Positions 5,292-5,615 of a stretch of DNA of 5,615 nt are shown here, in pieces; positions within the stretch are counted from its first letter, which is position 1; every line of letters starts with the position of its first letter. The stretch is from assembly GCA_017610545.1 (NCBI GenBank), contig JAFCBV010000048.1:1-5615 (forward strand), written 5' to 3'. The notes under the pieces were generated by a model that saw nothing but the letters and a program-made list of their open reading frames with translations, was not told where the DNA came from and did not search any database. The DNA is from Candidatus Nanohalarchaeota archaeon (lineage in GTDB: Archaea; EX4484-52; B79-G9). Both the position numbers and the translations under genes were made by a program.

Positions 5292-5353
5292 ATCTTCTAA
5301 TCATCTTTTAATGCTTTATACGTAAATTAGCAATGCGGCGATGATTAGAAGAT
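5292..5353. repeat. 14-bp inverted repeat flanking a TATA-containing spacer
   Basis: ATCTTCTAATCATC (5292-5305) and GATGATTAGAAGAT (5340-5353) are exact reverse complements with a 34-nt AT-rich spacer. Next to the left arm, CTAATCTT and CTAATCAT form an imperfect 8-nt tandem repeat. The spacer holds CTTTATACG (5314-5322), a TATA-like box usable on the plus strand with a start near 5341. The arrangement resembles paired operator half-sites around a promoter. Confidence 0.6.
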
Positions 5354-5430
5354 CGTCATCGGATGCTGTTCGGCCCTGAACCGCCGGACGTGCAGTTGAG
5401 GATGTGAACACCCGATGAGCCGTTATTTTT
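5341..5430 (+). ncRNA. Candidate structured small RNA (GC island)
   Basis: Bases 5351-5420 are about 60% GC by hand count, against about 37% for 5281-5340, and hold no convincing ORF. A TATA-like box at 5314-5322 predicts a start near 5341, and TTATTTTT at 5423-5430 could end the transcript. Self-complementarity: TCATCGG (5356-5362) pairs with CCGATGA (5412-5418). Inside it GCTGTTCGG (5365-5373) pairs with CCGGACGTGC (5384-5393) with one bulge and two wobbles. It is not a tRNA, 5S, SRP or RNase P RNA that I recognise. The strand is inferred from TATA box and T-run. The island could instead lie in the 3' untranslated region of the right-edge gene or the 5' region of the regulator. Confidence 0.35.
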
Positions 5431-5464
5431 ACTGCATAACTCTATAGGAGTTCAAATGGAGTCC

Positions 5465-5615
5465 CTACGGGTTCTCCTTTCTCCAAAGGCATTCTTCTTC
5501 TTTCAACCCAAATAGAAATAGTTTTATCACAAAAAATCCGACAATTGCGCCAGTCAAGCCACCCCATAGATAAATGCTATTATCTGTAAAGACATGCTTT
5601 TCAGGAGGAAATAAT
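5465..5615 (-). CDS. C-terminal fragment of an unidentified membrane protein, partial
   Basis: The minus-strand frame enters from the right edge, runs 49 complete codons and stops at TAG 5465-5467; the start lies outside the window. It reads LFPPEKHVFTDNS, then a hydrophobic segment IYLWGGLTGAIVGFFVIKLF of transmembrane length with a GxxxG-like pattern, then a short charged tail LKEEECLWRKENP. This looks like a last membrane helix with a cytosolic tail. Too little remains to name a family. A possible hairpin (GGAG...CTCC, with CCC/GGG inside) spans the stop codon at about 5459-5478. Confidence 0.6.
   Translation of the reverse strand, partial: LFPPEKHVFTDNSIYLWGGLTGAIVGFFVIKLFLFGLKEEECLWRKENP

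Noticed and set aside
5230..5304. 25-codon N-terminal extension of the HTH_10 regulator from ATG 5302-5304
   Set aside because: It covers a TATA box and a dyad, and the family-like N-terminus starts at MFEAKFKLKH.
5374..5393. Minus-strand CACGTCCGG followed by GGTTC, reminiscent of group II intron domain V ends
   Set aside because: The partner strand, catalytic triad and tetraloop expected of domain V are not present, and no reverse transcriptase is in the window.
5456..5515. Plus-strand 19-codon ORF after AGGAG (5446-5450)
   Set aside because: It is antisense to the partial membrane protein, has a low-complexity FFFF product and no support beyond a chance ribosome-like motif.
5600..5615. 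CAGGAGGAAATAAT at the right edge, resembling a plus-strand ribosome binding site
   Set aside because: The same bases code LFPPE in the minus-strand membrane protein, and no plus-strand gene is visible before the window ends. A start just beyond the edge cannot be excluded.

Overview
The window looks archaeal. Several gene starts sit about 25 nt downstream of a TATA-like box with no room for a Shine-Dalgarno site (leaderless starts). The genes inside the putative operon have clear Shine-Dalgarno motifs instead. One gene encodes a HTH_10 (bacterio-opsin-activator type) regulator, a family that is essentially archaeal. The short spacings and single-copy housekeeping genes would suit an uncultured euryarchaeal or DPANN-like lineage, but the lineage cannot be fixed from this sequence.

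Layout, left to right. On the minus strand a purine block runs purC (759-1679) then purE (295-750), followed by a two-helix DUF202-type membrane protein (1-260) that leaves the left edge. Reading away from purC on the plus strand is an AT-rich hypothetical gene (1779-2156). It starts from a shared promoter region built around a perfect inverted repeat, and its 3' end overlaps the convergent argS. A second minus-strand series runs from right to left: a HTH_10 regulator (4594-5229), a 50-residue small protein (4378-4530), an HD-domain phosphohydrolase (3843-4397) and arginyl-tRNA synthetase (2119-3798). At the right edge is the C-terminal end of another minus-strand membrane protein (5465-5615).

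How the genes fit together. PurE has class II (direct CO2-using AIR carboxylase) signatures. With the adjacent PurC it would carry out the two consecutive steps AIR to CAIR to SAICAR, the pair fused in animal PAICS. The regulator, small protein and HD protein are probably cotranscribed, since the last two overlap and have good ribosome binding sites. A 22-bp perfect palindrome sits between the regulator and the small gene.

The least explained part is 5230-5464. It holds the regulator's promoter with a small dyad, a 14-bp inverted repeat around a TATA box, and a GC-rich foldable island (about 60% GC by hand count against about 37% just upstream) ending in a T-run. That combination is compatible with an undescribed small RNA. 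No CRISPR array, tRNA, rRNA, transposase or integrase was seen.
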